A stretch of DNA of 64,000 nt, taken from the NCBI RefSeq assembly GCF_002893765.1, contig NZ_CP025938.1, positions 1,116,001 to 1,180,000 of the forward strand. Direction: 5' to 3'. The notes below the pieces were generated by a model, which saw nothing but the letters and a program-made list of their open reading frames with translations, was not told the DNA's origin and did no database searches. Both the position numbers and the translations under genes were made by a program. The stretch is from Tamlana carrageenivorans. Lineage in GTDB: Bacteria > Bacteroidota > Bacteroidia > Flavobacteriales > Flavobacteriaceae. Shown piece after piece: positions 8,892 through 18,036 of this stretch (position 1 is its first letter; every line of letters starts with the position of its first letter).

Positions 8892-8923
8892 AAAAAGGTA
8901 ATGAGTTGCCTCATTACCTTTTT
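8892..8923 (-). terminator. Perfect 14-bp hairpin between kdgK and pfk
   Basis: The arms AAAAAGGTAATGAG and CTCATTACCTTTTT pair perfectly around a TTGC loop, and the downstream arm on the minus strand ends in a T-run. It sits 9 bases after the kdgK stop and 8 bases before the pfk start. It can act as an intrinsic terminator or attenuator within the operon, or stabilise the 3' end of a kdgK transcript. Confidence 0.75.
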
Positions 8924-8932
8924 ACATATTTA

Positions 8933-9979
8933 TTATCGAGCTACACGACCAGAAGCGTCGCCACCCATTAATTTTTTAACTTCATCAACTGTTACTAAGT
9001 TGGCATCACCTTTAATAGTGTGTTTTAAACAAGATGCTGCAACAGCAAAGTCAAGTGCGTTTTGGTCATCATCTGGGTAAGTTAATAATCCGTAGATTAA
9101 ACCTCCCATGAATGAATCACCACCACCTACTCTATCAACGATATCTGTAATTTGGTACTGACGCGTTTCTAACATTTGTTTTCCATCATATAAAACTCCA
9201 GCCCATGTGTTATGAGATGCAGAGATAGAACCTCTTAAAGTAGTAATTACCTTTTTAGCTCTTGGGAATTTCTCCATCATTTGCTTACAAACAGATAAGA
9301 AAGCCTCAGCTTTTACATCATGTCCAGCAGTTTGAACCGTAATTCCTTCTGGTTTGATACCAAAGTGCATTTCAGCATCTTCTTCGTTTCCTAAAACAAC
9401 ATCACAGTACGATGTTAATTCAGTCATGATAGATTCTCTATGAGCATCATCACAGTACTTCCATAATTTAGCACGGTAGTTTAAATCTGTAGAAATAGTA
9501 ATACCTTTTGCGCTAGCTGCTTTAACAGCTTCTAAACATACTTCAGCAGAACTTTGAGAAATTGCTGGTGTAATACCTGTCCAGTGGAACCACTCAACAC
9601 CTTCAAAAACAGCATCCCAATCGATCATTCCAGACTCAATAGTAGACATAGAAGAATACGCTCTATCGTAAACGACTTTAGAACCTCTTGAAACAGCACC
9701 AGTTTCTAAAAAATAGATACCTAAACGATCACCACCCCAAACAATTTTATCAACACCAACGCCTCTTTTGCGCATTTCCATCATGGCACACTCACCAATA
9801 TCATTTTTAGGTAAACGTGTTACAAAATCACAAGAAATACCATAGTTAGCTAATGATACTGCCACGTTAGATTCACCCCCACCATAAACAACATCAAAAT
9901 TGTTAGCTTGAGAAAATCTTAAAAATCCTTGAGGAGCTAATCTTAACATGATTTCTCCAAACGTTACTACTTTACTCAT
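8933..9979 (-). CDS. kdgK: 2-keto-3-deoxygluconate kinase (PfkB family)
   Basis: A 348-residue ribokinase/PfkB-family sugar kinase that phosphorylates KDG to KDPG in the cytoplasm. The N-terminus MSKVVTFGEIMLRLAPQG and the YGGGESNVAVSLANYG block form the substrate site. The C-terminal signature DRVGGGDSFMGGLIYGL carries the catalytic aspartate (about residue 292) and the anion-hole glycines. TDLNYRAKLWK is the substrate-lid region typical of KDG kinases rather than fructokinases. It is the first gene of the kdgK-pfk-eda block and is divergent from a LacI-type gene. A near-palindromic LacI-type operator lies 38 bases upstream of the start. Function is supported by motifs and by the alginate context. 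Confidence 0.93.
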   Translation of the reverse strand: MSKVVTFGEIMLRLAPQGFLRFSQANNFDVVYGGGESNVAVSLANYGISCDFVTRLPKNDIGECAMMEMRKRGVGVDKIVWGGDRLGIYFLETGAVSRGSKVVYDRAYSSMSTIESGMIDWDAVFEGVEWFHWTGITPAISQSSAEVCLEAVKAASAKGITISTDLNYRAKLWKYCDDAHRESIMTELTSYCDVVLGNEEDAEMHFGIKPEGITVQTAGHDVKAEAFLSVCKQMMEKFPRAKKVITTLRGSISASHNTWAGVLYDGKQMLETRQYQITDIVDRVGGGDSFMGGLIYGLLTYPDDDQNALDFAVAASCLKHTIKGDANLVTVDEVKKLMGGDASGRVAR

Positions 9980-10016
9980 TTCTTTTTATTATTTAAAATT
10001 CAAAAAATTATGTTTT

Positions 10017-10032
10017 GTTTAAACGTTTAAGC
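10017..10032. promoter_or_regulatory. LacI-type operator upstream of kdgK
   Basis: GTTTAAACGTTTAAGC is a 16-bp palindrome with one mismatch, centred on the CpG at 10024/10025, as is typical for LacI-family sites. It contains TTAAACGTTTAA, shared with the site at 10108-10129 and with 39963-39974. Confidence 0.75.
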
Positions 10033-10080
10033 ATTACGATGTAAAAAGCCTTTGTCTTCAAAACAGTTTTCTTAATCTGT

Positions 10081-10111
10081 TTTGATTATACAAATTTAAG
10101 AACTACATTTG
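10081..10111 (+). promoter_or_regulatory. Promoter of the LacI-type gene
   Basis: TTTG (10081-10084), 19 bases, then TACATTTG (10104-10111): an exact match to the Bacteroidetes -33/-7 consensus TTTG-N19-TAnnTTTG. Transcription would start near 10117, inside the operator that overlaps the -7 box, which suggests autorepression. Confidence 0.7.
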
Positions 10112-10129
10112 CTTAAACGTTTAAGCAAA
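10108..10129. promoter_or_regulatory. LacI-type operator at the regulator's own promoter
   Basis: A perfect 22-bp palindrome centred at 10118/10119, with core GCTTAAACGTTTAAGC. It overlaps the last four bases of the -7 box of the LacI gene promoter. The central CpG and size fit LacI-family binding. Confidence 0.82.
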
Positions 10130-10147
10130 GATATAAAAAAAATAAAT

Positions 10148-11170
10148 ATCAAAAGAAAAACGACCATAAAAGATATAGCCAACGTGCTAAACATCTCTCC
10201 TGCTGCGGTTTCTAAAGCGCTGCACGACGATTCGCGCATTAGTGAAAAAACAAAAAAGGCAGTTAAACAAGTTGCTAAAAACTTGAATTATCACCCAAAC
10301 CACTTAGCCAGTGCCCTACGCAAGGGAAAAAGTAACTTGGTTGGTATTATTGCGCCACGTACAAACAGCCATTTTTTTTCGTCTGTTGTACAAAGCATGG
10401 AAGAGGTTTTAAACAAAAAGGGGTATAATATCATCATGACGCATTCCAACGAATCGTATAAAAAAGAATGTGATAATATAGACACCCTATTATATACCCA
10501 AGTTGATGGTATTATAGCCTCGATGGCCAATGAAACGATCGATTTGAATTATTACAATAAAATTAAAACCAAGGGCATTCCGCTCATTCTTTTTGATCGT
10601 GGTGAAAATGATTTAAACGTTGATTACATCGGGATAGACGATTATAAAAGTAGTCGCATTATTGTTCAGCATTTGGTAGAACAGGGCTGTAAACGTATAG
10701 CCCATATTGGGGGCTACAAGCATACCCGCATTTTTAATAACCGCATTAGAGGTTACATGGATGCATTAAAAACCTACCATTTGCCTGTAGAACCAGAATT
10801 ATTATTGGAAGGCAGTTTAACTATTGAAGATGGTAGAGCAAAAATGGAGCAGCTATTACAATTAAAAAACCGCCCAGATGCCGTTTATGCAGCTAGTGAT
10901 TATGCGGCATTAGGAGCCTTACAAATTCTTCAAGAAAACCAAATTAGTGTACCGAACGACATCGCATTAGTTGGTTTTGGAAACGAACCTTTTACGTCTA
11001 TGGTTAACCCATCTATTACCAGTATCAACCAACACAGTGAGGCTATTGGAAAACTGGCAGCGGAAACCTTTTTAGAGTACATGAAAGCGCCTGTAATAAA
11101 ACAAAGTTTAAATAAAAAGATTTTGGATGCCGAGCTAATTGTTCGTGATTCTTCGCAAATTAAGGGTTAA
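10148..11170 (+). CDS. LacI-family transcriptional regulator
   Basis: About 340 residues. The N-terminal LacI helix-turn-helix reads TTIKDIANVLNISPAAVSKA, followed by the hinge NYHPNHLASALRKGKSNLVG and a periplasmic-binding-like ligand domain (VGIIAPRTNSHFFSSVV ... DAVYAASDYAALGALQ ... GFGNEPFTSMVNPSITSINQ). It is divergent from kdgK and flanked by two palindromic operators, so control of kdgK-pfk-eda and of itself by KDG or a related intermediate is likely (inference). The start is odd: no ATG exists in frame before the HTH. A TTG at 10109 lies inside the -7 promoter box. The codon where homologues have ATG is ATC at 10148. I give 10148 as the most plausible functional start, but TTG at 10109 cannot be excluded. 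Confidence 0.85.
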   Translation: MKRKTTIKDIANVLNISPAAVSKALHDDSRISEKTKKAVKQVAKNLNYHPNHLASALRKGKSNLVGIIAPRTNSHFFSSVVQSMEEVLNKKGYNIIMTHSNESYKKECDNIDTLLYTQVDGIIASMANETIDLNYYNKIKTKGIPLILFDRGENDLNVDYIGIDDYKSSRIIVQHLVEQGCKRIAHIGGYKHTRIFNNRIRGYMDALKTYHLPVEPELLLEGSLTIEDGRAKMEQLLQLKNRPDAVYAASDYAALGALQILQENQISVPNDIALVGFGNEPFTSMVNPSITSINQHSEAIGKLAAETFLEYMKAPVIKQSLNKKILDAELIVRDSSQIKG

Positions 11171-11179
11171 CCCTAGGTG

Positions 11180-14047
11180 TTAAATAACATCCTTAAGCGA
11201 AACAAACTCAAAACCTTTTGATTTTCCGTATATAATCATTTGCTCGATAGCTACTAGCTTGTCTTCCAAACGGCCATAATCAGCATCGTGCAAAAGCACA
11301 ATGGCTCCGTTATGCAATTGATTTTTAAACATTTCCAACAAGTTGTCTTTGCTGTTTTTTGTTACATCCCAATCGTCTGTACTAAACGACCAAAGCACGG
11401 TTTTAATCCCTTTTTCAGCTAAAAAATTAATTTGATCTTGAGTAATAGCTCCAAAAGGTGGTCTGTAATAAGTAGCAGTGCAACTGGCTTTTGTTTCAAA
11501 TTCATCGAAAGTTTTTTGAACCTGATTAACCCATAAATCTACATTTGAAAAAGCCGATCCGTTTTCATGATTCCAGCTATGGTTTTCAATTTGATGCCCC
11601 TGCTCTTTAACAAGTTTTACAACATCTAACTGACTTTCAATATTTATGCCTTGCCAAAAAAAGTCTGAAATTCCAACGTTATTCATCTCATCATTTTTTT
11701 TCGTATTAACACCCTTATTAGTCATAGACAATAAAGGGCTACTCGTTTTTGCACTGACTTTAATATCATCCAAACTCACGCTTGTTTTAAGTAAAATAGA
11801 TGCGATACCTGCTACGCATTTCACAGGGTTTTCACCAATAAGTTCGGCATCACCTGCTACTTGAAAAGTGACAGCTTCAGAAAAATCAGGAATTACCGTA
11901 CCGTGAATATCGGTAACTTGAGCGTGTACAAGAAAGATATCATTGGCTTCAACATCCAAATCGCCATCATCAATAACCACTTCAATTTTAGCTGCTTCCT
12001 GTGGGGTTCGCCTTGTATGCGTAACTAAAACCTTATCATCCATATAACCTTTAGCTTCCAACTTCCCAGTTTCAAATGCTTTTAACCTAAAGGTAAACGG
12101 CGGATGCTTTAGGTTGGTGGTTGTTCTGTTTTGATCTGGAGTTTGTCGTCCTAAACTTTTTCCGTTTAAAAACAATTCAACGGTATCACAATTACTAAAA
12201 ATACGTACGTCTAACGAACTTTCAGGTGTCCATTGATTCGCGATATGAATAACAGGTTTTCCAAAGGGCTCGTTAGCGCTACGCTGACTTTGATAAAAAT
12301 AATACGAAGGCTTTGGAATACGGAAGATGTCCATAATTCCTGAAGCTTCTACATCATCGGCATAGCCTCGATTATAATCAAACATCACCCAGTAACCATC
12401 GGCAAATGCAGGCGTGTTTAAATTATCGTTATGCGCTTCTTGAATGTTGGTAGCCTGTTGTAACAAAGCAGCCTCTCCAGCATCACGTAATTGTCTGCTA
12501 GAGCGTTCTTCTTGCAACAAATCGCTCCAACTGCTTTGATCCAAACCGGCATTCATAGCGTAATATTCCCAATCGCCGTACTCAGATACGTTGTATGGTT
12601 TTTTCACCGTTTCGTCATAATGTTCCAAACGGTGTTGGCGGGCTTGCAAATAGATATCGCAACCATACGATTGCCATCCTGCTGAAAAACATTGATCACC
12701 TGGATATTCTTCATGGGCAATTTTGTGTAACTCGTCAATAAAAGGTTCTGGCATCCACGATTCGTTTAACGACACTTCCCAAGCGATAACTGAGGCTCTA
12801 TTTCTATCACGACGAATTAAATCGCGGGCTGTTTGAAACACATGATTTTGAAAAGCGGCATCTTCACTAAAATATTGCCATCCTAAAATAGCATCAATAG
12901 TGGCTAATCCAAGTTCATCACAAGCATCCATAAACGCTTTGTTTTGAGGATAATGAGACAAACGCACATAATCAAACCCAGCCTCTTTAATTTTTTTAGC
13001 ATCGCGGTAATTGGCATTTTCAGAAAGCGCATACCCGATGTAAGGATATTCTTGGTGACGATTAACACCGCGTAAAAAGGTTTTTTCACCATTCAAATAG
13101 AAATCTTGCCCAATAAACTTCATCGTTTTAATACCTATACGATGCACTTCTTGGTCGACAACTTGGCCGTTTACAAAAACTTCCGTTTTTAAATGGTATA
13201 AATTTGGAGCACTAGGCGACCATAATTTTGGGTTTTTTACAATTAAATTCGCTTGGACTTCCAAATCGTTCCCAAGCTCTAAAGTTTGGGTATTACTTTC
13301 AACAGAAACTACCTCATCCCCATCCCTCAAAAGTGTATTTCTTACTTGAAATGTTTTCACCGAAAGCCCCTCATTTTTAACATGTGTTTGCACCTGTACG
13401 GTAGCCTTTTCTTTTGAAACCTGAGGAAAAGTCACAAAAACTCCACCGCTAGCTTTTTTATTTTCTAAAATAGGATCGGTAATATGTAAAGGGTTTTTAG
13501 CGATGAGCCATACATTTCTATACAAACCACCATAGGTATTAAAATCTAATATTTTGAGTGGTTTTGGCCCTGTAACAGGGTTATCTCTGTTATCCAATTT
13601 CACGGCAACCGTATTATTTGCTTTAAATTTAGCTACGGTAGTAAAATCGACCACAAAAGGCAAATAGCCGCCTTGATGCGTTAAAAGTTTTTCGCCATTC
13701 ACCCAAACCTTGGCGATATTCATGGCGCCTTCAAACTTGAGATATAGCTTTTTACTCTGCATGTTATCATCCAAAACAAATGACTTTCGGTACCAACAAA
13801 TCCCTTGCCATTGGTTATTCACCACTTCGGGTTCAATTTTAGGGGTATGAGGCAACTGTACAGATTCCCAATGCTGAAAATCGGTATCAGGTTGCGCAAA
13901 ATCTGTTAAGATTTCAGAGGCTTCTAGACGATTAAAAAACCAATCTTCATTAAAATTTTGTTCCTCCACAAAGTTGCTTTCTGTTTCATTACAAGAAAAA
14001 ACGAGTAATAAAACACAGGCGTACCAGCTATATTTGAAATACTTCAT
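11180..14047 (-). CDS. GH2 beta-galactosidase-like lipoprotein fused to a truncated NodB deacetylase domain
   Basis: A 955-residue two-part protein. A lipoprotein signal (LLLVFSCNE) leads into a GH2 enzyme: jelly-roll (residues 25-190), immunoglobulin-like domain, TIM barrel (about 300-600) starting KTFLRGVNRHQEYP, with acid/base Glu in VIAWEVSLNESW and nucleophile region YNVSEYGDWE. A DUF4982-like beta domain and an Ig-like domain follow. From about residue 800 the sequence is a NodB polysaccharide deacetylase (CE4): GHQIENHSWNHENG (metal histidines), YYRPPFGA, LWSFSTDDWD and GAIVLLHDAD. The first CE4 motif (TFDDG, catalytic base and metal ligand) is absent, because the domain begins partway at KKNDEMNNVGISDFFWQGI. 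The join looks like an in-frame deletion between two genes. It directly abuts the upstream glycosidase gene, so it is the last gene of the galactan operon. Confidence 0.86.
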   Translation of the reverse strand: MKYFKYSWYACVLLLVFSCNETESNFVEEQNFNEDWFFNRLEASEILTDFAQPDTDFQHWESVQLPHTPKIEPEVVNNQWQGICWYRKSFVLDDNMQSKKLYLKFEGAMNIAKVWVNGEKLLTHQGGYLPFVVDFTTVAKFKANNTVAVKLDNRDNPVTGPKPLKILDFNTYGGLYRNVWLIAKNPLHITDPILENKKASGGVFVTFPQVSKEKATVQVQTHVKNEGLSVKTFQVRNTLLRDGDEVVSVESNTQTLELGNDLEVQANLIVKNPKLWSPSAPNLYHLKTEVFVNGQVVDQEVHRIGIKTMKFIGQDFYLNGEKTFLRGVNRHQEYPYIGYALSENANYRDAKKIKEAGFDYVRLSHYPQNKAFMDACDELGLATIDAILGWQYFSEDAAFQNHVFQTARDLIRRDRNRASVIAWEVSLNESWMPEPFIDELHKIAHEEYPGDQCFSAGWQSYGCDIYLQARQHRLEHYDETVKKPYNVSEYGDWEYYAMNAGLDQSSWSDLLQEERSSRQLRDAGEAALLQQATNIQEAHNDNLNTPAFADGYWVMFDYNRGYADDVEASGIMDIFRIPKPSYYFYQSQRSANEPFGKPVIHIANQWTPESSLDVRIFSNCDTVELFLNGKSLGRQTPDQNRTTTNLKHPPFTFRLKAFETGKLEAKGYMDDKVLVTHTRRTPQEAAKIEVVIDDGDLDVEANDIFLVHAQVTDIHGTVIPDFSEAVTFQVAGDAELIGENPVKCVAGIASILLKTSVSLDDIKVSAKTSSPLLSMTNKGVNTKKNDEMNNVGISDFFWQGINIESQLDVVKLVKEQGHQIENHSWNHENGSAFSNVDLWVNQVQKTFDEFETKASCTATYYRPPFGAITQDQINFLAEKGIKTVLWSFSTDDWDVTKNSKDNLLEMFKNQLHNGAIVLLHDADYGRLEDKLVAIEQMIIYGKSKGFEFVSLKDVI

Positions 14048-16591
14048 TTAGTTTAAAAATATTTTGTCTATAATCATTTTTTGTTCTTTCTGATGGTCAT
14101 TTTTATGGAGTCCAGGACCAAAAGACCATTGAATTGCTTCAATTTTAGTAGCATCAAAATCGGTTTTAGCTTCCGATTGAAACCTATACGGCTGAAAAAC
14201 AGGATAAGCTCTTGGCAGCACCACTTGTTTCACGATTTTTAAATCTTTAAGCGGTATTCTAATAGTTTTTTCTTCGGAAGGCAAATCGATAACCGTTCCA
14301 AAAACAGCACCGTTTTGCATTTGCAAAGCCACCTGCACTTTCTGACGAGACAGCGCGCCAGATGAAGCCCTAACCACCAATTCTGAAGCCTGACTTACGA
14401 CACTCAAATCTTTATCCACTAAAATTTTAAAAGTGAAATCAGGAATTCGTCCTTCTAAATTTTCTACAGAAACCTCCAGTTGTTTTGTGCTGTGAAACGC
14501 ATCCCAAACAAAATTTGAACGGTACTTAATATTATTGTAATAATCTGGCCAAAGGGTATTTTCCATACCTTTATTCGCATCAAAAAGCACGATATTTTGT
14601 GGTTTTTTGGTGATAAAAGTTTCAAAACGTTCTTGAGCTATAAAATCCCAGTCTTCTGGACTCCCTTCTATTTGATTTGGATAGGTTGTTTTTCCAGATT
14701 TGGTTTCAACCACGATATAATATCGAAAAGCATCACCATGAATCTTCGCTTTAGGAATGCTTACCTTATAAGTAAAAGCTCCCGTTTTAGTCATGTTATA
14801 GTTATCGGTTTTTTGATAGCCTGAAGGCAAAACCACGGCAACATTTTCAATGGCATCTGGTGCTACAACTTGGGCTTCAATTTCTATATTCTGGTCTTCC
14901 CAAACATATTCTTGAGGCTGATGTACCACATAAACTTCATCAATTTCTTGCGTAAAATCAACAAACTCGGTAAGCCCCAAATGATTTATGTTCTGAGCGG
15001 CATTCTCTTGAAATGTCGCCCCATGCTTTTGAATTAAATAAGTACCAGGAACGATGTTAAACTGTTTATCCTTAACTACCGTTTGAAAATCGTTTCCAGC
15101 ATTTAAAGGCTTTATGCTGAAATGATTGCCCAAATCCTCCAAGAGAACCGTCATAGTCTGTTCATTATGCCGAATAACGGCCACAGTTTTATCCAGACTC
15201 GCCTTTTCAAAAGGATCCTTCACCCATAAATAATCGGGCATCACCTCTAAGCGCCAAACGCCTTTTTCAATTTTATCTAAAAAATAGGCGCCTGTTCCAG
15301 AATATTTTACTGCGGAAGAGGATCCTACTCCGGCAATGTGCTTCAGTTTTTTTTCTGAAACGACAGCGCTGGTAGAACCATTGGTATAAAAATAGTTTTC
15401 ATCGGAAAGGTATTCTGCACGATCCTGTTCTGTATCCAATTTTGTATGACCGAAATTCAAATTCTTGGGATAACGCCCATAGGATTCTCCGTTTTTCATA
15501 TCATGAAACACATGAGAAGCAATAAGCAAGGAAATAGCTTTTGAAGGCGTGTACAACAGGTTCAAATAATGCGTTTGATATTCGGTATTGGCAAAGGCTA
15601 ATTCCAAAGGCTCATAAGCAAACTGTGTGGCAAACTGAAATTTAGCTTCACGAAAACTTCGAGCCATCGCGGGATACAGATAAGACACAGCCATATCAGC
15701 AGGATCAAATTCGTAAATGATTCGGGCCTTATTTTTAAACCCTTCCAAATTTTCAAACGGAATGTTATACACATCTACATTTGGCAAAAAATTGGCATTT
15801 AAGGTTTTGTTGTAAACCAATCCGGTAGGATACCATTGAAACGTACAACCCTGAATATCTGCCTCACAATAAGCCTCTACAAACTCATGACGCTCGGCTA
15901 CGTTATAAAAAATTGGATTTTTAAAACCTGATTTTCGAATGACATCAACCATTCTATTGATGTATTTCGTGGCGACCTCGGCATTATCATGTCTAGGCTC
16001 GTTGTTAATTTCTAGAGCAATGATATCGGGATCATCTTTATAGGCAAGCCCTGTGTAAGGATTCACGTGATTTAAAAACTGCTCGAAATAACGTTCTTGC
16101 TTTTGCAGAATCGCTTCATCATCATAGGTTTCATATTTCTCTAAATTGGCACTAAAACCAGGAGCTGGAAAGCTTTTTTCTGGGTAACCGTTATCGCCAA
16201 CTTTAAAAGGTGTCACAATGGTTTTAAAACCACGTGCTTTAAATTGCGCTAAGGTATAATCCAATAAATCCAATTGTTTGGTGGGAATAACATTCCCTAA
16301 ACTATCGCTAATTTCGGTGTCCCAAACATGAATTCTAAAAGCATCGAGTCCCAAGCGTGTCATGTGATACACGTCTTCATCGATGGCTTTTTTATGATCC
16401 TTTCCTAAGTAATTAATCGCACGAAAGCCATGCGCAAAAGGTAAAGTGTAATTCGCACCAAATAGTCTAACTTCTTTTTTAGAATCCGTCCAACGAAAAA
16501 CCCCAGCATCATCAACAAAAGTGGACTGCTGGGAAAATACTGCCCAGGCAGAAACAAAAAACAAAACAAACAAATAACAAATCTTTCTCAA
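14048..16591 (-). CDS. Clan GH-A glycoside hydrolase (secreted, family uncertain)
   Basis: An 847-residue secreted protein with an N-terminal signal peptide (FVLFFVSAWAVFSQQ). The catalytic part is a (beta/alpha)8 barrel at about residues 30-400: the strand start EVRLFGANYTLPF, LGLDAFRIHVWD, the acid/base glutamate in IIALEINNEPRH, and a likely nucleophile in ARIIYEFDPADMA. C-terminal beta domains follow, ending in a probable carbohydrate-binding or interface module. The layout fits clan GH-A (GH5-like). A GH147-type beta-galactosidase is a reasonable guess because of the length and the galactan context, but I cannot prove it. It lies 18 bases behind the GH53 gene, and the next gene starts at the base after its stop. 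It probably trims galacto-oligosaccharides made by GH53. Confidence 0.8.
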   Translation of the reverse strand: MRKICYLFVLFFVSAWAVFSQQSTFVDDAGVFRWTDSKKEVRLFGANYTLPFAHGFRAINYLGKDHKKAIDEDVYHMTRLGLDAFRIHVWDTEISDSLGNVIPTKQLDLLDYTLAQFKARGFKTIVTPFKVGDNGYPEKSFPAPGFSANLEKYETYDDEAILQKQERYFEQFLNHVNPYTGLAYKDDPDIIALEINNEPRHDNAEVATKYINRMVDVIRKSGFKNPIFYNVAERHEFVEAYCEADIQGCTFQWYPTGLVYNKTLNANFLPNVDVYNIPFENLEGFKNKARIIYEFDPADMAVSYLYPAMARSFREAKFQFATQFAYEPLELAFANTEYQTHYLNLLYTPSKAISLLIASHVFHDMKNGESYGRYPKNLNFGHTKLDTEQDRAEYLSDENYFYTNGSTSAVVSEKKLKHIAGVGSSSAVKYSGTGAYFLDKIEKGVWRLEVMPDYLWVKDPFEKASLDKTVAVIRHNEQTMTVLLEDLGNHFSIKPLNAGNDFQTVVKDKQFNIVPGTYLIQKHGATFQENAAQNINHLGLTEFVDFTQEIDEVYVVHQPQEYVWEDQNIEIEAQVVAPDAIENVAVVLPSGYQKTDNYNMTKTGAFTYKVSIPKAKIHGDAFRYYIVVETKSGKTTYPNQIEGSPEDWDFIAQERFETFITKKPQNIVLFDANKGMENTLWPDYYNNIKYRSNFVWDAFHSTKQLEVSVENLEGRIPDFTFKILVDKDLSVVSQASELVVRASSGALSRQKVQVALQMQNGAVFGTVIDLPSEEKTIRIPLKDLKIVKQVVLPRAYPVFQPYRFQSEAKTDFDATKIEAIQWSFGPGLHKNDHQKEQKMIIDKIFLN

Positions 16592-16609
16592 CAGTTCACT
16601 TTTTAAAAA

Positions 16610-17854
16610 TTAAGGATTGTAATCTCTAACATCTTGCATCCAGTTTACGCCATCGTGCAAGTTATAATAACCAAGTGTTCCATCTGGTTTATTGGTTTCC
16701 CAAAACGTTTTATCATCCCATGCCGAACCATGAGGCCCCCATTCATCGGCATAAATAATGGTTTCCGAACCAACCCATTCGCCACCCCAAGCAACAATAC
16801 CTACAGCGCCGGCCACTTTAAGTTCTTTACCAAAATCGGCTAAATAATCCCTTTGCGTTTGGGTGGTAGGCGGATTATTAGGATAACCATCAGGGATGTT
16901 ATAAACGCCTAATCGGTTTGGTTTATTATCGTAGTTAACATCAGTAAACAATTGAGCAGTTTCAATGATTAAAAAATCTTTGTTATAGGTGTTTTTCAAC
17001 CAAGAAACAGCCTCCTTCCAATTAGCAAATGCACCCAAGCTATGCCATTCATGATAATGTGACACCGATAGAATATCGAAATCTAAATTTTGTAACATGG
17101 CTGCATTAACAAAGCGAGTCATATCGGAAGTATCTGGAATATGTACAGAAACAGGAATATTTAATCCATGTTTTTCATTGATGTCTCTAACAGCTCTAGT
17201 CCCTGAGTTTAGCAAAGGAACCACACGCGATAAGGTATAGGGATCCAATTCCGATTCTGGTAAATTCGGTTCTAAAAAACGACCACTGGTTTCATTTCCA
17301 ATCGATACAATTTTTGGTACAAAACCATCTGAAATATAATCTTCTAAAACCGAATAGGTATGTTCGTAAACCTTGTCTTGCAGCTTCCCTAAATCGTCGG
17401 CAATAGGTTGCCATTCTAATGGTGCCACATAGTCGTTTAATTTCTGATCATCTTCCAAGGCCATAGACGTATAACCAAAAGTTAAAAGCACACCCAACTC
17501 GGCATCCTGAGCGCGTTTAAAATCCTTTTTCACATTAGCAACCGAGCGAAAATCCACAGGAATACCATCAACGGTAAACCTATTGGTGTAAGGTGGTAAA
17601 TCGATACGTAAACGCACCATATTAGCACCGTGATCTTTCATACTTAAATATGGGTCTTTAGGCACTTCATTTTCTTTAAAAACAACGCCGCCATACTTTT
17701 CTTGATGACTAGCAAACCCCATGGTGGTACCAATAACAAAGTTATCTAACTTTGGCGGATCTGGGTAAACCGGTGCTTCTACAGGCTTATCCTCCGAACA
17801 ACTAATCTGCGTTAAAATAACAAAGAGTCCTAATATTTTATATAGATATTTCAT
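16610..17854 (-). CDS. Endo-beta-1,4-galactanase, family GH53 (lipoprotein)
   Basis: A 414-residue surface or periplasmic lipoprotein (signal LTQISCSED). The GH53 barrel shows the family hallmarks: GANMVRLRIDLPPY on the first strands, acid/base glutamate in VPKIVSIGNETSG (about residue 193), DILSVSHYHEWH, nucleophile glutamate in DFLIIETAQLF, and the final AVGIVAWGGEWV strand with the NLHDGVNW ending. GH53 enzymes cleave beta-1,4-galactan, the side chain of type I arabinogalactan, so this gene gives the best clue to the substrate of the whole PUL. It lies between susE and the clan GH-A gene in one operon. The intergenic stretch before it (17855-18036) carries a stem-loop repeat. Confidence 0.88.
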   Translation of the reverse strand: MKYLYKILGLFVILTQISCSEDKPVEAPVYPDPPKLDNFVIGTTMGFASHQEKYGGVVFKENEVPKDPYLSMKDHGANMVRLRIDLPPYTNRFTVDGIPVDFRSVANVKKDFKRAQDAELGVLLTFGYTSMALEDDQKLNDYVAPLEWQPIADDLGKLQDKVYEHTYSVLEDYISDGFVPKIVSIGNETSGRFLEPNLPESELDPYTLSRVVPLLNSGTRAVRDINEKHGLNIPVSVHIPDTSDMTRFVNAAMLQNLDFDILSVSHYHEWHSLGAFANWKEAVSWLKNTYNKDFLIIETAQLFTDVNYDNKPNRLGVYNIPDGYPNNPPTTQTQRDYLADFGKELKVAGAVGIVAWGGEWVGSETIIYADEWGPHGSAWDDKTFWETNKPDGTLGYYNLHDGVNWMQDVRDYNP

Positions 17855-17924
17855 TGTGTTTTACTTTTATAGTTTTTTCTGATTGCCCGTTTTGTGTTAT
17901 AACTTTACTTTTGGCGTCATGCTG

Positions 17925-17989
17925 AACTCGTTTCAGTATCTCATAATACTGTAAATAGGATCACTTATTGTGAGAAGCTGAAACAAGTT
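17925..17989. repeat. Imperfect inverted repeat, dispersed type
   Basis: Arms AACTCGTTTCAGTATCTCA (17925-17943) and TGAGAAGCTGAAACAAGTT (17971-17989) pair with two mismatches. It lies after susE within the galactan operon. The inner sequence style resembles the segments inside the repeats at 49807-49943 and 52782-52919. Confidence 0.65.
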
Positions 17990-18036
17990 GTCGTTATAGT
18001 TTATGATGGATTGCGGACATTCAATTAGTTTTTTAA

